NCBI GenBank assembly: GCA_029940175.1 | Contig: JAOZRM010000183.1 | Span: forward strand, 1 to 6,028 | Source: Candidatus Sabulitectum sp. | Lineage (GTDB): Bacteria > Fermentibacterota > Fermentibacteria > Fermentibacterales > JCC-6 | Direction of reading: 5' to 3' | DNA: 6,028 nt | Shown here: positions 5,469 to 6,028 of the stretch, piece by piece | How the letters are laid out: the number at the start of each line of letters is the position of its first letter | Numbering within the stretch: the stretch's first letter is position 1 | Notes under the pieces: model-generated | The model's input: the letters and a program-made list of their open reading frames with translations, nothing else | Told to the model about the DNA's origin: nothing | Databases searched by the model: none | Position numbers and translations under genes: made by a program

Positions 5469-6028
5469 TTTTTACATCGCTCTCTGTATCGTTTAAGAAC
5501 GAATTCGACCTGTTCATTGATAGACATGCTTGTTCCGTCCAGCCAGATGGCTCCAGCAGGAAGCCTTAAGGGACTTTCTAATCTGTTTCTATCTCTGTAA
5601 TCTCTTTTAAAAACAGAGTGAACCATGCTGCTCATGTCGGTGTGTTCAAGGTCTCTTAATCTTCGCCATGCCCTAATTGCAATATCAGCCACCACATAAA
5701 CTTTCAGTGTAGCACCTGGGAAAACTACCGTTCCCATATCTCTTCCCTCTGCTACCGTATTGTGTTTTTTACCGAAAGCTCTCTGGAGTGAAACCATATA
5801 ATCTCTAACCGGGCGATGAGCAGATATAATGCTTGCAGCTTCACCAATAGCCTGAGTTCTTATCTTTCCGGAAATATCAATCCCATCGAGAAATACACCT
5901 CTGCTTGAGATGTCTATGGAATGATCAGCAAGTAGAGCAGATGCAGCCGATCCATCTTTGATGTTAATACCTGAAGCTGAAACTAGAAAAGCCGACGCTC
6001 GGTACATTGCGCCGGTGTCTAAATACTC
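5465..6028 (-). CDS. cmk: Cytidylate kinase (CMP/dCMP kinase), N-terminus outside the window
   Basis: Cytoplasmic nucleoside monophosphate kinase that transfers the ATP gamma-phosphate to CMP or dCMP in pyrimidine nucleotide recycling. The frame stays open to the window edge, giving 187 residues; about 30 N-terminal residues with the Walker A loop lie beyond 6028. The visible part starts in the CMP-binding motif EYLDTGAMYRA (fragment residues 1-11). It then shows the NMP-binding insert ending in GKIRTQAIGEAAS (54-66), SAHRPVRDYMVSLQR (69-83), VAEGRDMGTVVFP (92-104, family-defining), the lid-type arginines RAWRRLRDL (119-127) and RDYRDRNR (142-149), which matches the E. coli nucleotide-binding RDDRDRNR segment. 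One deviation is PAGAIWLDGTS (157-167), where the family usually has A-x-D-A: Asp is replaced by Gly. An internal ATG at 6007 is not the start, because the conserved motif continues upstream of it. The stop overlaps the plsC start as ATGA (5465-5468), so the two are probably translationally coupled. Confidence 0.96.
   Translation of the reverse strand, partial: EYLDTGAMYRASAFLVSASGINIKDGSAASALLADHSIDISSRGVFLDGIDISGKIRTQAIGEAASIISAHRPVRDYMVSLQRAFGKKHNTVAEGRDMGTVVFPGATLKVYVVADIAIRAWRRLRDLEHTDMSSMVHSVFKRDYRDRNRLESPLRLPAGAIWLDGTSMSINEQVEFVLKRYRERCKK

Noticed and set aside
1..6028. CRISPR array, insertion sequence, tRNA or rRNA gene, prophage or defence genes
   Set aside because: No regular repeat-spacer pattern, transposase motif, cloverleaf or rRNA-like segment was seen on either strand; nearly all the sequence is accounted for by six housekeeping-type genes.

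Overview
The window holds one compact, minus-strand gene run that fills positions 268 to 6028, plus a short gene-poor stretch (1-239) beyond its terminator. In transcription order (right to left) the genes are cytidylate kinase (cmk, 5' end cut off by the window edge), a PlsC-type acyltransferase, ribosomal protein S1 (rpsA), a MtaB-type tRNA methylthiotransferase, a CoaE-like dephospho-CoA kinase, and a single-pass membrane protein with TPR-like repeats. The genes abut or overlap (ATGA at cmk/plsC and plsC/rpsA, TAATG at mtaB/coaE, a 43-base overlap at coaE/TPR). The only real gap is 44 bases between rpsA and mtaB, filled by a strong hairpin. A GNRA-loop terminator closes the run at 240-264.

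The organism is a bacterium. A six-domain S1 and an inner-membrane-anchored TPR protein of the YfgM/TPR_21 type suggest a diderm (Gram-negative-type) cell. The order cmk-plsC-rpsA is not the cmk-rpsA-ihfB order of gammaproteobacteria. It is closer to the cmk-plsC-(ispH)-rpsA clusters known from Firmicutes and other deep lineages, here without ispH. I infer an uncultured or less-studied phylum, perhaps in the FCB/Fermentibacteria neighbourhood, but nothing in the window fixes this.

The run is mainly housekeeping: CMP/dCMP phosphorylation, phosphatidic acid synthesis, translation initiation (S1), tRNA anticodon-loop thiomethylation at t6A37, the last step of CoA synthesis, and a membrane protein possibly linked to the Sec translocon. 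I do not see a new defence system or mobile element. The points most worth a second look are: (1) the CoaE-like protein lacks the Walker A lysine (Val instead, by a three-base codon change) while keeping most other family motifs; (2) the rpsA-mtaB spacer hairpin holds the only good Shine-Dalgarno sequence for mtaB inside its stem and loop; (3) S1 carries an acidic Glu/Val/Pro-rich tail; (4) 51-191 on the plus strand reads like a broken piece of an extracellular-type protein.
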